Shown here: in pieces, positions 41,479 through 54,566 of the stretch
Layout: every line of letters begins with the position of its first letter
How positions within the stretch are numbered: position 1 is the stretch's first letter
From: Portunus trituberculatus
Taxonomy: Eukaryota; Arthropoda; Malacostraca; Decapoda; Portunidae
Direction: 5' to 3'
Assembly: GCF_017591435.1 (NCBI RefSeq)
Contig: NC_059256.1
Location: 10,334,249-10,398,248, forward strand
DNA length: 64,000 nt
Made by a program: the position numbers and the translations under genes
Notes under the pieces: model-generated
What the model was told of the DNA's origin: nothing
Seen by the model: only the letters and a program-made list of their open reading frames with translations
The model's database searches: none

Positions 41479-44461
41479 CTCGGTGAAAAGGAAAGAGAAA
41501 TGTTAAATGAGTTGAGAAAGGAGGCTTTGAAAAAAAATGAAGAGAGGACAGAAGAGGAGAAGAAAGAGTTTTTCTGGAGAATCTTGGATATGAGACTGAG
41601 GAAGTGGTTCATAACCCAGAAAAGTACAGTAAGAAAGGACTAAAGAAACTTACGATGAGCGAATGTAATGTATTCCAACATAAATGGAGTGATATCGGGA
41701 TTTTAGAACTCAACGATTACTTGAGGGACAAGAACCCAGATATTGTGGGTCTTACTGAAACAAAACTGAGAGAGGGAGAAGACCTGATGATGGTTGGAGA
41801 AGGAAATATAATGTTTGGAAAAGAAATAGAGTAGGTAAGATGGGAGGAGGAGTGATGTTGCTGGTTAAAAAGATATAAAGGTGGATCAAGTGAAAGAAGG
41901 TATGGGAAAGGCAGAAGTGCTAAAGATCAGAGCAGAAACTAATGAAGGAAAAAGAGGCACTACATAGTGGTGTACGTACCACCTAAGACAAATGCATGGT
42001 CAGTACAGGAATATGAAGAAATGATAAGTGATACAGGAACATGTCTGGAAGAAATGTTGGGTGGCTGTGAACGAACTATAATGATGGGAGATTTTAATTG
42101 TAAAGAGGTGTGTTGGGAGGACTGGTCAATGGAAGGATCAGAGACAACATGGGAAATACACTATTGACACTGGCAATGGAAAATGTGTTAACTCAGTGGG
42201 TCAAAGAAGATACTAGGTTTGGAGGAGAGGGAGCATCGTCAAGACTGGACTTGGTCTTTAGTACAGAGCCAATGGTCATTGAGGAGATGAGGGTGGAGTG
42301 CCCTTTAGCAAAGAGTGATCATGCAGTTTTGGAGTTCAAGGTGATAGATGAAGAGAAATCTAGAAGAAATGAAGAATATAAAGTGGGAAGATGGAATTAT
42401 GCCAAGACAGATTTTGGAAACCTAAAGAAATTCTTTCAAGAGACAAATTGGATGAAATTCAAGAGTGCTAAGGAGCAAATGAAAAGTGGAAGGAATTTAT
42501 AAAAATATACAAAGAAGGTGAGAAAAATTTGTACCAATAAGACAACATAGAGAAGTTGGAAAGCAGGACTGGTTTAACGATAGATGTGAAAAGGCTAGAA
42601 CAAGAAAAGAGGATGCATGGAAGAGGTGGAGAAGGAAAAGACGGATTAAGCAGTGGGAAAGTTACAAAAGAGCAAGAAATGAATATGTGTTGATTAGAAG
42701 AGAAGAAAGAAAGAAACAAGAAAAGGATATAATTGATAAATGTAAAGACCAACCAAGGCTTTTTACAGACATGTGAACAACAACATCAAAAATAGAGAAA
42801 GTATTGAAAGTTTAGAAGTAAATGGAGTATGCAGTGAAGATCCCAGGAAATGGCAGAGGCTATGAATGGATGCTTTCGGAAGGTATTCACAAAGGAGACT
42901 GCTTTTGACAAACCACTGGTAATGGAACAGAAAGGGATTATGAAGGAGTTTCAAGTAACTGTGGAGGAGATCAAGAATATGATGGGGAGTTTAGAAGTGA
43001 GAAAAGCTGTGGGACCTGATGGGGTATCAGGATGGATTTTAAGAGAATGCAGGAGCAACTGGCAGAAAAAGTTTGTGAAGTAATTGATGCCTCATTAAGG
43101 GAAGGTGTAGTGCCCCAAGACTGGAAAAGAGCTAACATTGTCCCAATCTATAAATCAGGTAACAAGAGAGACCCATTGAACTATAGACCAGTGTCACTTA
43201 CAAGTGTGGTAGCTAAGATGTGTGAGAGGGTGGTGAAGAATAGATGGACAGACTTCTTGGAGAAAATGACATACTTTGTGAGTGTCAATTTGGTTTTAGA
43301 AAAGGGCGTTCATGCACGACAAACCTGATATGTTACTATTCGAGGGTGATAGATGTAATACAGGAAAGAGATGGTTGGGCTGATGGAATATATCTGGATT
43401 TAAAAAAGGCCTTTGATAAGGTACCACACCAGAGACTGATCTGGAAACTTGAAATGGTAGGAGGAGTGCATGGCAGTTTACTAAAATGGATGGAAGACTT
43501 TTGGTAGGAAGAGAAATGAGAACAATAATTAAGGACAGACCATCAGAATGGGGTTTGGTGGAGAGTGGAGTCCCACAGGGATCAGTGTTGGCACCAGTAA
43601 TGTTTGCGGTCTACATAAATGACATGGTGGATGGGGTGTCCAGTTATGTGAGCCTATTTGCAGACGATGCAAAATTGTTAAGAAAAGTGAGATGTGACAA
43701 AGATTGCGAACTACTCCAGGAAGACTTGGACAGAATATGGAAATGGAGCTGTACATGGCAAATGGAGAATCAGGAGTATGTACAAGATAGGAAATGAAGA
43801 CATAAAAACCAGTCATGAAGAAAAAGACCTTGGGGTGACAATTACCAATGACCTATCGCCAGAGAGACATATAAACAAAATAATTGGAGAAGTATTGAAC
43901 TTATTGAGGAACATAAGAGTGGCGTTCGTATATTTAGATGAAGAAATGATGAAGAAAATAATTACTGCAATGATAAGACCAAGGCTTGAATATGCAACAA
44001 TACAGTGGGCTCCGAACTTAAAGAAACACATAAGGAAACTAGAGAAAGTACAGAGGGCTGCAACAAAAATGGTGCCTGACTTAAGAGATTTGACTTATGA
44101 AGACAGACTGAACAGAATGCAACTTCCGACCCTGGAAAACAGAAGAGAAAGGGGAGACCTGATAGCAATATACAGAGTGATGATTGGCATGGAAAAAATG
44201 GATAGGGAAGATCTGTGTATGTGGAATGAAAGAATGTCGAGAGGGCATGGGAAAAACTAAAATGGCCACTTATAGGAGAGATGTGAAAAAATATAGCTTC
44301 CCTCATAGAAGGGTGAAAGCATGGAATAGTTTAGACGTGGAAGTGGTCAACGCAAGGAATATTCATGATTTTAAGAAAAAGCTGGACATTAATAGATATG
44401 GAGACGGGACAGCACGAGCATAGCTCTTTTCCCGTATGTTACAATTAGGTAAATACAATTA
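41478..44461 (+). pseudogene. LINE D, longest copy (ORF1 end to 3' terminus)
   Basis: About 3.0 kb: ORF1 end, endonuclease (as 34558-36404), linker, RT with SCTTNLICYYSRVIDVIQER, IYLDLKKAFDKVPHQRLIWK, ESGVPQGSVLAPVMFAVYIN and SLFADDAKLLRKV (FADD present at about 43656), EKDLGVTITNDLSPERHINK, RPRLEYATIQWAPNLKKHIR, and C-terminus VKKYSFPHRRVKAWNSLDVE with RYGDGTARA stop. A deletion near 43765 removes part of the palm-thumb. 3' end: ttacaattaggtaaatac twice, then (AC)n. Several stops; not active. Confidence 0.9.
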
Positions 44462-44467
44462 GGTAAA

Positions 44468-44500
<33 letters not shown>
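44462..44500. repeat. (AC)n between LINE D and LINE E
   Basis: Tail of LINE D; LINE E begins agaagactcctatggaaaat. Confidence 0.95.
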
Positions 44501-44504
<4 letters not shown>

Positions 44505-45566
44505 GACTCCTATGGAAAATAGAACACATGGGCGGAATTAAGAAAAAATCTTAAATTGAATGACAGATTTATTAACAGATAGGGAAATGAGGACAGTGAT
44601 AAGAGATACACCATCAACTTGGAGCACTGTACCACAGGGTTCAGTGTTGGCACCAATAATGTTCCAAATATATGTTAACGATATACAAGAGGGTTTGAGC
44701 AGCTACATAAATTTGTTTGCAGATTATGCCAAGCTTTTGAGAGTTATAAAAAGTCAAAATGATTGTATGGAATTACAGAAAGATATTGATAAGATCTGGA
44801 GATGAGCCAGAAGTGGACATTAGAATTAAATACTAAGAAATGCCATGTAATGGAAGTGGGTAAAAGTAATAGAAGACCTACATGGGAATATAAAATGGGA
44901 GAAGAGATTATAATGAAAAGAAGAGAAGAGAAAGACCTGGGAGTGATTATACAAGACACCCTGACTCCAGAAATATATGTAAAAAGATTATTTGCTTCAA
45001 CATACAAGACACTAACGAACATACGGTTAGCTTTCAATTACATGATTAAAAGTATGATGAAAAAGATATTAACCACTTTGAAAAGACCTACACTAGAATA
45101 TGTAGCAGTGGTGTGGTCGCCATATAGGCAGAAAGATATCAAGAAACTAGAAAGGATACAAAGTGCTGCTACAAGATGGTCCCTGAAATAAAAAGATCTT
45201 CCCTATGAAGAAAGACTGAAGGAGATGGAGCTGCCAACTTTGAAGGAAAGACGGGAAAGAGGAGACCTAATAACAATGTACAAGTCAGTAAACCATATGG
45301 AGAAGATAGATAGACAAGACCTGGTAACACTGGCGGAGCAGGGAGACACACAAACAAGAGGACACTCCAAGAAAATCATGAAAAGTCAGTGTCATAGGAA
45401 TATCAAGAAGTTCAGTTTTCCACACAGGACAGTAGACAGCTGGAATGGATTAAGTGAAGACATTGTAACACCACAAAGTGTCCACAAATTGAAGAAGTTA
45501 AACAAATGTAGATATGGAGACAGGTCACTAGGAGCCCTACTCGAACCCTGTAACATACAACTAGGT
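44501..45566 (+). pseudogene. LINE E, RT palm to 3' terminus
   Basis: LLTDREMRTVIRDTPSTW, TVPQGSVLAPIMFQIYVNDI, INLFADYAKLLRVIKS (second catalytic Asp changed to Tyr, about 44715-44727), KWTLELNTKKCHVMEVGKSN, RPTLEYVAVVWSPYRQKDIK, LPTLKERRERGDLITMYKSV and FSFPHRTVDSWNGLSEDIVT. Related to LINE F. Frame breaks near 44540, 44805 and 45190. 3' end acatacaactaggtaaatac then (AC)n. Confidence 0.88.
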
Positions 45567-45596
45567 AAATACACACACACACACGAACACACATAA

Positions 45597-45624
<28 letters not shown>
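45567..45624. repeat. (AC)n tail of LINE E
   Basis: AC-rich with gaacacacataa interruption. Confidence 0.93.
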
Positions 45625-45627
<3 letters not shown>

Positions 45628-45950
45628 TCCTGCCCCTCTCATGCAGCAGTAGGCCAGCTGGCACTCCCTCCACCCTCCTGCCACCCTGACCACTGTCCCC
45701 GACAAGTCAAGCGCCACCCCAATGGGACACTGACCCCGCCATTCATTTAGTCCAACATAATTATTGTCATTAGTACATACTTCATTTCATTGTATTAGTT
45801 ATTTCCTAAACTATCCTAATGGAATGCCGTCACACTGCCATACCAACAAGATGTTGCTAGGCAGCTCCCAGGGAAAGCACTTCGGCAGGTGTTGGAGCCT
45901 GACCTAAACGTATGTAGGGGGCCATAGGGTTGGATACCATATAGACAGAA

Positions 45951-45952
<2 letters not shown>
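45625..45952. other. No gene recognised
   Basis: Unique-looking sequence of mixed composition; no motif found. Confidence 0.5.

Positions 45953-46043
<91 letters not shown>
45953..46043. repeat. (GA)n microsatellite
   Basis: About 45 GA units. Confidence 0.98.
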
Positions 46044-46046
<3 letters not shown>

Positions 46047-46082
46047 ATGGTAAAATCAAAAATAATAGCCCATGTTGTTTCT

Positions 46083-46767
46083 TCTTGTTAAGGAAATTTT
46101 TTGCTGACATTGAATGGAGAAACATTATGAACAGAAGGGCAATACAAGGGGAATATGAAATATCCCTACAGAAATATAATGAAGGAGTAAAGAAATATGT
46201 ACCTATTTACAGTGTTGAGATAAATGTACATGCTTGGTACAATGCAAGATGTACAAAAGCAAAAAAAGCAAATGATAAAGCTTGCAAGAAACTCATAAAG
46301 CAGAGAAATGACAATACAAACAGCAGCATAAAGATGCGAGAAATTAATATATTAGAGTACGGAGAGAGGAAGAAAGAAACTGAGAAAGATGTGGTGCAAA
46401 AAAGTGAAGATGAACACAAGATTTTCTACAAATTTATAAATGGTAAAATGAAGAAAAAGGAAACAATAGAAAAAATAATTAAAGGATGGAATACATACCA
46501 AACAGCAAAGGAAATGTGTGAAATAATGAATGAGAGCTTCAAAACGGTGTTCACTAAAGAGGATTTTGCAGAACCAAATAGGACATTACATTGCCGAGGA
46601 TTGCAGGAAATCATAGCTCACAAAGAGGATATTCAAAGATTATAAATTATCAGATAATTTGGATGTCAGAAAAGCAATAGGGCCAGATGGTGTTTCAAGG
46701 TGGGTGCTAAAAAAAAAAATGTAAAGAGCAAATATTGGATCTAATTTGGGAAATGATTACAAGTTCA
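46083..46767 (+). pseudogene. LINE F-like fragment: linker between endonuclease and RT
   Basis: FFADIEWRNIMNRRAIQGEY, YNEGVKKYVPIYSVEINVHA, WYNARCTKAKKANDKACKKL, KIFYKFINGKMKKKETIEKI, EMCEIMNESFKTVFTKEDFA, then frameshifted. It matches the 5' part of LINE F copy 2 (15870-16600) on the other strand. Truncated at both ends. Confidence 0.82.
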
Positions 46768-46771
46768 TTAA

Positions 46772-47675
46772 CCCTAAAAGTACATGAGGTTGATTCACTT
46801 TCCGTCTGTTACAGCGGGGAAAAATCACACCTGTCAAAAATGCTAAAAAAAATGTTCCTTATAAGAGCATATTTCTTTGTGTTATTCTGAGTACAACGAT
46901 GTAGTTTTCAACATGTTATGACCTCTGAGAGCAAAGTTATTGCATATCAAAAAATTCTCCCCTAACCCATGGTAGAACCGATCTCTAAGAAATACCCCCC
47001 AGCTCCGATAACACTGCTCTCTCTCTCTCTCTCTCTCTCTCTCCTTTTGGGCATTTGAATTTGATGTAAAAGTAGGAACTTTTGCACTTTCATGTCAAGA
47101 AAATGCGAGCTCAGATACATGAAATGTTGTGCAGAACAGGAAAAGAAAAAGAAAGCACATATTACAACTCTTGTGGATTTCTATAATAATTGGAATGTGG
47201 CAACTCTTATTAGCAACGGGATTGACATGACTTGGCCGACAAGCACAGTCCTGCAGAGGCAACCATGGCTGACACACACCAGCACACTGCTCGTGGGGAG
47301 TACGTGAGGAGGTTTATGAACATCGCTGTGAGAGTTGGTCTCTGTCTCCCAAATCACTATTAGAATAACTACTGGAGTCTTCACTTTCTTCTGTCTCAAT
47401 AAAAAAAGTCACTGTCCTCAATGTCATTACCGAGTAACACTGACATAACATCACTCGCAGTACCATCTGCATTCCCTTTTTTCTATATGAGACAGTACCA
47501 TAATACCTGTGTGGGGAATATCTTACCATGCCTATTTAGGCCACTTTAGTACCAAGATCGCCCCTTATTCTGAGTTTGTTGACACTTGTAAGGTGAACAA
47601 TGACAACTTTCAACTTAGTAGGGAAAATATCCAGTGAGTTCCAGGGGAGGACCGGTTCCATAAGAAAATAATTTA
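46772..47675. other. Possible piggyBac-related element; otherwise unclassified
   Basis: TTAA (46768-46771) precedes CCCTAAAAGTACATGAGG. A minus-strand frame near 47314-47430 contains an acidic run FFIETEESEDSSSYSNSDLG, reminiscent of the acidic start of piggyBac-type transposases. A (CT)n is at about 47018-47042. No matching right end was found. Confidence 0.25.
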
Positions 47676-48468
47676 AATAAATCATTTTATTTATCTTCTG
47701 GCTTGTTAAATTTACACAATTGTGAAAACAAGAATGAAATACTGTGCAAATGACTTTTTTATGTATATGATCACATGTATTCTTTGGAGCTCATTAAACC
47801 TAACTGTACTAACCTTACTTAACCCCAAAACATAGGTACCTTCCCCTCCACCTGAGCTTGGTAATTTATGTTATTAAAATAATTATTTGTAACTCATTAA
47901 ACCTAGCAAACCTGACTTATTAATATTAACCTCAATTAATATATAACCCCAAACATAACTCTGCTCTTGATAATTTATGCTACTACATTTATTCATATGT
48001 GATTCATCAAACCTAGCAAACAGGTAAATGTATAAGTGTTTATGTTAGTTGTCCAAGTGAAAGAGAGGAAAAACTTCCACATGTGGCAGGAAAATTAGGA
48101 GGTATAGAGAGAGAGAAGGCCAGTGTTATTATCATGGCAACACAGTACTTTGTGAGGGGAAAGGCCATGTTTTGTTTGTAGGAAAGGAGGGGGAGGGAAT
48201 ATAACAAAAACACTGGTTTGTGACCAAACAAAGTGCGGGAAAAGTCCAGAATGGCACCTCCTTTCTGATCATTGAAACAAGCATGCAAGGTGATAGAGTG
48301 CTTACTATACAACATGTTTGTGATGTTTTCGATGTGGGGACGGCTTTTGTAAGGCCATAGTAATTAAATGAATATTCCAGTGCCTGTGCTAACAAGTCCA
48401 CAATGATTTGTTTTTTGTTATTTTGGGTTAGTGTCTCCATTTTGGTTAAGCTGAGTTTGTGTTTGTGC

Positions 48469-48705
48469 TAAGGTTAGGTTAGGTTAGGATAGTTTATAGG
48501 GGGGTGTGGGGATGCAGCCACCCAGCTAGCAGGTTAGGTTAGGTCAGGATAATTTCAACAAAAATTATCCATGAATTTTACATTTTTCCAATTATTTCTG
48601 GTAAGGTTAGGTGGACGGTTAGGTTAAGTTAGGATTGGATTATTGGAGGGGGGAGGGCTACCAGGTTATTAGGTTAGGTTAAGATAATTTCAGTGAAAAT
48701 TATCC
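48469..48705. repeat. TTAGG-rich tandem duplication, copy 2
   Basis: Second copy of 19236-19480. Confidence 0.75.
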
Positions 48706-49729
48706 AAGAATTTTTTCATTTTCCAAATTTTCTAAGGACAGAAACGGCTGTTTATGTCCTTAGATTTTTTATCGCCATATCTCGCCCCTTTTGGCTCACC
48801 CCCTCAAACTCCCGATTCCCCACAGTCCCCATGCTTCCAGGGGTGGGATGGTGGAAAAGAGGGAGGTCCAATTCTGTACTTTAACACAAAGTGCAAGTTC
48901 ATTCACAACAGATTGAAAACTGCCACACACAAATACTTTTATCCTGAAGTGAGAGTTTGGTGTAAGACTGTAAATTTGCCATAACTCTTGGGGGGTACAG
49001 GGCTCCCTTGCTGGGTTTGGTTAGTTAGCCTTTAGGATTTTGGCTAAATATAATGGACAAAGCCACAAACGTAACAAGTGGTTGGCAACGCTACTCACCA
49101 ATAACCAAGCATCGCTCGCCGCCACCAAAGGATTTGATGAGATTTTTTTATATATCATTTTGTGGATTTTTACCTTTGCAACGCTGATTACTCGATTTAA
49201 TGCTCGTTGGGAATGAGAGGTAGGCCAGGAATAACTCGCAGCTGAACACAGTGCCATAACTGGGAAAATATTGATTTGCGACAGAAATGATGTATGCCAT
49301 GAATCAATTCACTGCATTTGTCACCACAAAATGACAAGCCACATCACAGAGTCCAGGGTTAGCTCAAACTGCAAACTGACCACTACACACAAACATTGAG
49401 AAGAGTTGCGCGGCCCTATTTCCTTGTTTTTTGGGGCAACACAGAGCCAAACACTGCTGCGTAGTGCTTACCTCCACAAATAGATACTGAGCCGCACCAC
49501 CACCAGGGCTGCAACGCTCCCTGTGTGTGCTGTGTGCTGTGTAGCCAGCAGACACTCTGACACAGCCAGGCGGAGGCGGAGGGCGAGGCAAGCAAGCTGT
49601 TTCTGTGTCCCAGGCGGAGCTGTGATGCTGTGGTCCTGTGGAGGCGGAGGCAGGTGAGAGTGACATCCACCACGCAGGACTGTTCCCTCACCCACGGCTG
49701 TGCATTGGGATTGGGATCACTCATATAGT

Positions 49730-50815
49730 TTATTCGGTAAAATCATATGAATATTTGGAAACAAATTTTTGCAGAAAGGCTTCTCTTTCTCACAGATCAA
49801 TGAAGATAGTTGTGGGTGGTCAGGTCAGTTCTTTATTCCCAGTTGTTAGTGGGGTACCTCAAGGCTCTGTATTAGGTCCTCTTCTTTTTTCTTATCTATA
49901 TAAACCACACTGGGGCTTCCTTGCCATGTAACTTTAAACTATTTGCTGGTGACCTTTTCTTTATAAAGCTTAATAATCTCTCCACTATATTGCAAGACAT
50001 CAGCACTGTTCAAAGAGATATTATTTTTTTTTTATTGCAGTTGCTGAATCCTGGGACCTAAAAAATAATGCTGACAAGACCAAGTGTGTAAGTTTTGGTG
50101 TCAATGTTTGTCAGATTTATGATCTGGGACACTATTCATTATAATTATATGGTAAAAGGTGACGTTGCAGTGGATTTAGGGATAACTATAGAGCCATCAT
50201 TAAGATTTCACATTCACATTCAGTCCTTGGTGTCTAAAGCTGCTGGGCTAGCAAACTCGCTTCTGAAATCCACTAGCTGTGTGCCGGTCTCGTTCCTTCA
50301 TGGTAAAGCTTTTCGTCACTCATATAATACGTCCTCTACTGGAGTTTGCGTCCCCAGTGTGAAATACAGCTTACATCATGGATTTGACTCTTTTGGAATC
50401 TGTTCGGCGACGTTGGACTAAGCAAGTTACAGCCAGTGCAGGTCTTGGTAACGCGTCTTATGGCCAACGTCTCAAAGTTTTGGATCTGTATTCTGTCAAA
50501 GGGCGTTTGTTTCGTGTTGATTTAATCAAGTGCTGGAACATCTTCCATGGGATGTCTGCTACGTGTTGCTCCTACTGATACTTTTATCATGGTCCCTTTG
50601 AGAGGGATGTTGAGAGGACATGAATTGAAGATATTTGTTCCCCACGCATCCTGTGAGGCCAGACATAGATATTTATCATTCCGAGTAGTCAGGCATTGTA
50701 ATGCTCTCCCTGCTGAGTTAGCTGAAACGGACAACCTCAGTACATTTAAAAGGGAATCGGTGACTTTTTAGGTGATGAACTATTCGACTATAGTGAGTCA
50801 CTAACTGCCATCACA
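49730..50815 (+). pseudogene. LINE H, copy 2
   Basis: As 20500-21590; two small differences restore LLESVRRRWTKQVTASAG and NLSTFKRESVTF frames, so copy 1 carries one-base losses at these places. Confidence 0.82.
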
Positions 50816-52187
50816 TTCTCCTTGTCTTTATAATATAATGGCTTATGGCGCACTTTCCAGTCATGTTTTCATCCTTTTCTCTGCTTTGGTTCCTGTTCTT
50901 TTTTGGACAGGCATGCTAGCCACTGTGGGGTTCTCTCCAAGGGAGCCCAACCAGGTAAGTAATAGATAGTTATCATAGACATTTGTCACTAAGCTCCGCC
51001 CGGCGCCCACTGGGCACTGGCTTCACTTTCTAAGCACAGCGGGAAAGGGCCGTGCCGCTGTCGCGTGCGAAATTTGACCTCCATGCGAAAATATCCCCTG
51101 GGTTCCACACCCCTCTGTTATCTTTGCTCAAACTCGTAGATAGAAGGATCTATGGGGCTGATATCCCAGGCAGAGTAAGCACGATCATCAATTGTCATTA
51201 TGAGCGTACAAAACACATCGTCAGTAGTCTTTTAATGTGCTACTTACAGAATGTGAAGCCTCCAAACAGCTCCGACAGGCACTGCAGCTCCGCATGACAC
51301 CGACATGCCATCGCGCACTTTCACTTTTTTTTTTTTTTTAATAGATACAGTGAGTTTTACATTTCTTTTAATAGGCTAGAGAAATGGATGATTCATGCTG
51401 CTCCAGGCAAATTTCCAGTGAGAAATATCAGAGATAGAGTTGCCACAAGACAATCTCTAAGTGTCAACTTTAATACACTGAGGTAAAAGCCTTAACAAAC
51501 AGGTGAGCCATAACTTTGCCTTCATTAGGCATTATCCCTTCCTATCAGATTGGGTCAGAATAGCTTAGAGTTGGTACTGAGGGAGTAACTTAAGGACAAT
51601 TCATATTGACGCTAAGATATATTAGTTTTTGCATTAGTAAATCATATTGTTTAAAGTGAGCAAGAACATTAATGGTTTGAGGAGAGTCTGCCACCCATCA
51701 CTGTGTTATTTGTATGATAGCCACATCTCTTTCCTTGCATTCATGAAGAATAAAGGAGGTTTGGCGGGCCATGGAGGTGGAGACAATATGATTAAGAGGC
51801 ACAAACCTGCTACAAAGAGGAATTAGGTTATTATAAAAGTTTAAGTACATATTATTAACAAAGATAAGCTATATCAAAATTCCAGTCCACATAAGAAAGA
51901 TGTTCCTTCGCCTCCATGCCAATTAAGATATCAATATGGGAAATTCATCAGCTTCTGACCATGACTAGGGGGAACAACAGATAAACTAGAAGCTAGACAC
52001 ACTGGGAAAATACTGTACAATGATATGAATCATGTATATATTATCTGTACGGACTTAAAATTTCGCCTCTCTGCGGAGGTACAGACTTCAAATTCTGCCT
52101 TTCCGTACCTGTCACTTCCGCACTTTCAAAAACTTTTCCACACTTCGGACCTCCGCAGTCCACACCTCGTTTGGTGGTCCGCAGACA

Positions 52188-52530
52188 GTGGCGTAGTGGA
52201 TAAGGTGGTTGTGGTGGGATTGGGCAGACATCTACGCATAGGTTCAAATCCCACCACATACTGCTTTGAAGCTGTGTCATTTATCGAGTGGTTTCAAGTT
52301 ACCTACATGTCACCATGGTACACTAGGTTCCAGTTGGTTACACCAAAGATGTGCTTGGCTGGTGATATGGACCCTAATAAGGGTACTATAAATAAAATTG
52401 CCTGCACCACAAATGGGCGAAAGCTGAACAGTGCTTCCCACATATACTCTTGAAGTATGCCTACAGGCGCTATAGGCCATACCGTAATAAAAGAAAATAA
52501 ATAAAAGAAATAAAAGAATAAAAAGAAAGG
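52188..52530 (+). mobile_element. Second tRNA-derived SINE family, copy 2
   Basis: As 22985-23335. Confidence 0.8.
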
Positions 52531-52972
52531 TAGGGAGAAGCGGAGGTGTGACCAAGGTAGGAAGTGCCCAGCTCTGTCTATAAGTGAGCTATGCTGCTGG
52601 TTGTGGTTTGTGTCTGCTGGCAGGGGACGTGACCAGTGCTGCGATCTTGTCCCTGAATACACCCTTAACATTACCCTGGGCCTGTTTGCGTTAACATTAC
52701 ACTGTTCAAACAATAAATAAATCAATAAATTTATTAAAGATCATTTATATGTATGTATGTACATGCAAAAACACTAGATGAAATAATATTACCCTGAAAT
52801 GAAATAATGTTAGCCTGATAGTGTTCAAATTCCCCTAAAACAAGGTAATTATCCTGCACCTGGCAGCTCTGGACGCGACCCATGCAGCGAGTGGCCCTTG
52901 TGTCTCTTACCTCTGGGCGGGCAGGGCGTGGGCAAAAGTGGGCATGCAAAGGGAGTCCCTAGTAGGTATTAA

Positions 52973-53680
52973 CCCTTCAGTACTGGGACACAGTTTTACC
53001 TTGAGATTTGTAGACCATTAGACCATTTTATTGACATTAGCAAGGGTCTATGGAGGTCACAGGATTAATGGCGACAGTCTTCACTGTTTTAACATAACAT
53101 AAATAATAGAATAACAAAGGGCCACCAGGGCCCATCAGTACTGGGACCCAGTTTTACCTAGAGATTTGTATACCATTAGACCATTTTATTGACATTAGCA
53201 AGGATCTATGGAGGTCACAGGATTAATGGCCACAGTCTTCACTGTTTTAACCCCTTCAGTACTGGGAACAGTTTTACCTTGAGATTTGTGTACCATTAAA
53301 TCATTTTATTGACATTAGCAATGGTCTATAGAGGTCACAGGATTAATGGCCAGTCTTCACTATTTTAACCCCTTCAGTACTGGGACACAGTTTTACCTTG
53401 AGATTTGTGTACCATTAGACCATTTTATTGACATTCGGAAGGGTCTATGGAGGTCACAAGATCAATGGCCACAGTCTTCACTATTTTAACCCCTTCAGTA
53501 CTGAGACACAGTTTTACCTTGAGATTTGTGTACCATTAGACCATTTTATTGACATTAGCAAGTATGGAGGTCACGAGATTAATGGCCACAGTCTTCACTA
53601 TTTGATCTCCACATGAGTTTCTGAAGCACCAAATCACCAAATAATAAGCAGAATGAATATAAATGCATCATGCTACTGAA
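52973..53680. repeat. Tandemly expanded piggyBac-like MITE (array 1)
   Basis: Five ~110-125 bp units of cagtactgggacacagtttt..gtcttcactattttaacccct. One junction contains a 48-bp LINE G 3' tip (aacaaagggccaccagggcc, 53090-53137). Copy 1 at 23799 has a single unit. The right end is damaged by small deletions. Confidence 0.85.
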
Positions 53681-53744
53681 TTGTTATGTAGGCAGCAAGG
53701 GATAGTGCAATCTGTCACAGGTGGGAATATTCCAGAAATTAATT

Positions 53745-53745
53745 G

Positions 53746-53787
<42 letters not shown>
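53745..53787. repeat. (GT)n, tail of antisense LINE C
   Basis: (TG)n directly before attcacctagttgtaatttt. Confidence 0.95.
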
Positions 53788-53790
<3 letters not shown>

Positions 53791-54566
53791 TCACCTAGTT
53801 GTAATTTTACAGGGCCTGGGTATCATACTCGTGTGGCCCCGTCTCCATATCTACACACATCCAACTTTCCTTTAAAACTATGCACACTCCTTGCTGACAC
53901 CACCTCCTCACTCAAACCATTCCACACCTCCACACATCTTTGTGGGAAACTATATTTCTTCACATCCTTCAAGCATATTCCCTTGGCTATCTTTTTACTA
54001 TGCGATCTTGTAGTTCTATTTAAGTTTTCCCTCTCAACATCATTTGCTCATTATCCACTTCATCCAGTCCATTCAACAGTTTATAAACCTGTATTAAATC
54101 TCCTCTTTCTCTTCTTTGTTCCAAGGTAAGCAAATTCATTTCTTTTAATCTCTCCTCATAGGTCATTTCTGCCAATTCGGAACCATTTTTGTTGCCATTC
54201 TCTGCAATCTCTCCAACTTCCTTATATGCTTCTTTTTATAAGGGGACCAAACCACTCCAGCATATTCCAATCTTGGTCTAATTACCGTACTAATTAATTT
54301 CTTCATCATATCTTTATCCATATAATGGAAGGCTAATCCAATATTTTTATCAAATTATACGTTTCTCCAAACATCTTATCAATATGAGCCTCAAACTGCC
54401 CATGGTCTTGTATTATCACTCCCAAATCCTTTTCCTTTTCCACCTTTTTCAACACTACTTCTTCACCCATCTTATATGACCCTCTTGGCCGTCTTCCACT
54501 CTTCCCATCTCCATCACATGACTTTTGCTCAGATTAAATTCCATTTGCCACCTCTTGCTCCACTCC
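53788..54566 (-). pseudogene. LINE C copy 2, ending at an abrupt junction
   Basis: Same C-terminal domain as 24131-24615, continuing upstream through the YKMGEEVVLKKV-like region and FNLSKSHVM. At 54566 (cactccc|aaaaaaaataagg) it switches to plus-strand LINE A. Copy 3 at 57948 reads straight on past this point. Confidence 0.85.

Larger units (their letters stand above)
36405..43310. repeat. Tandem segmental duplication, unit 2
   Basis: Collinear with 29899-36404, plus an extra ~480 bp at 38684-39167. After 43310 the LINE D sequence continues, so unit 2 shows the original LINE D context. Confidence 0.92.
47676..54274. repeat. Duplicated block, copy 2
   Basis: Collinear with 18444-24614. Differs by few substitutions, a shorter G run at 48500, one rather than two ccgcagtccacacctcgttt units, and an expanded MITE array at 52973-53680. 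Confidence 0.93.
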
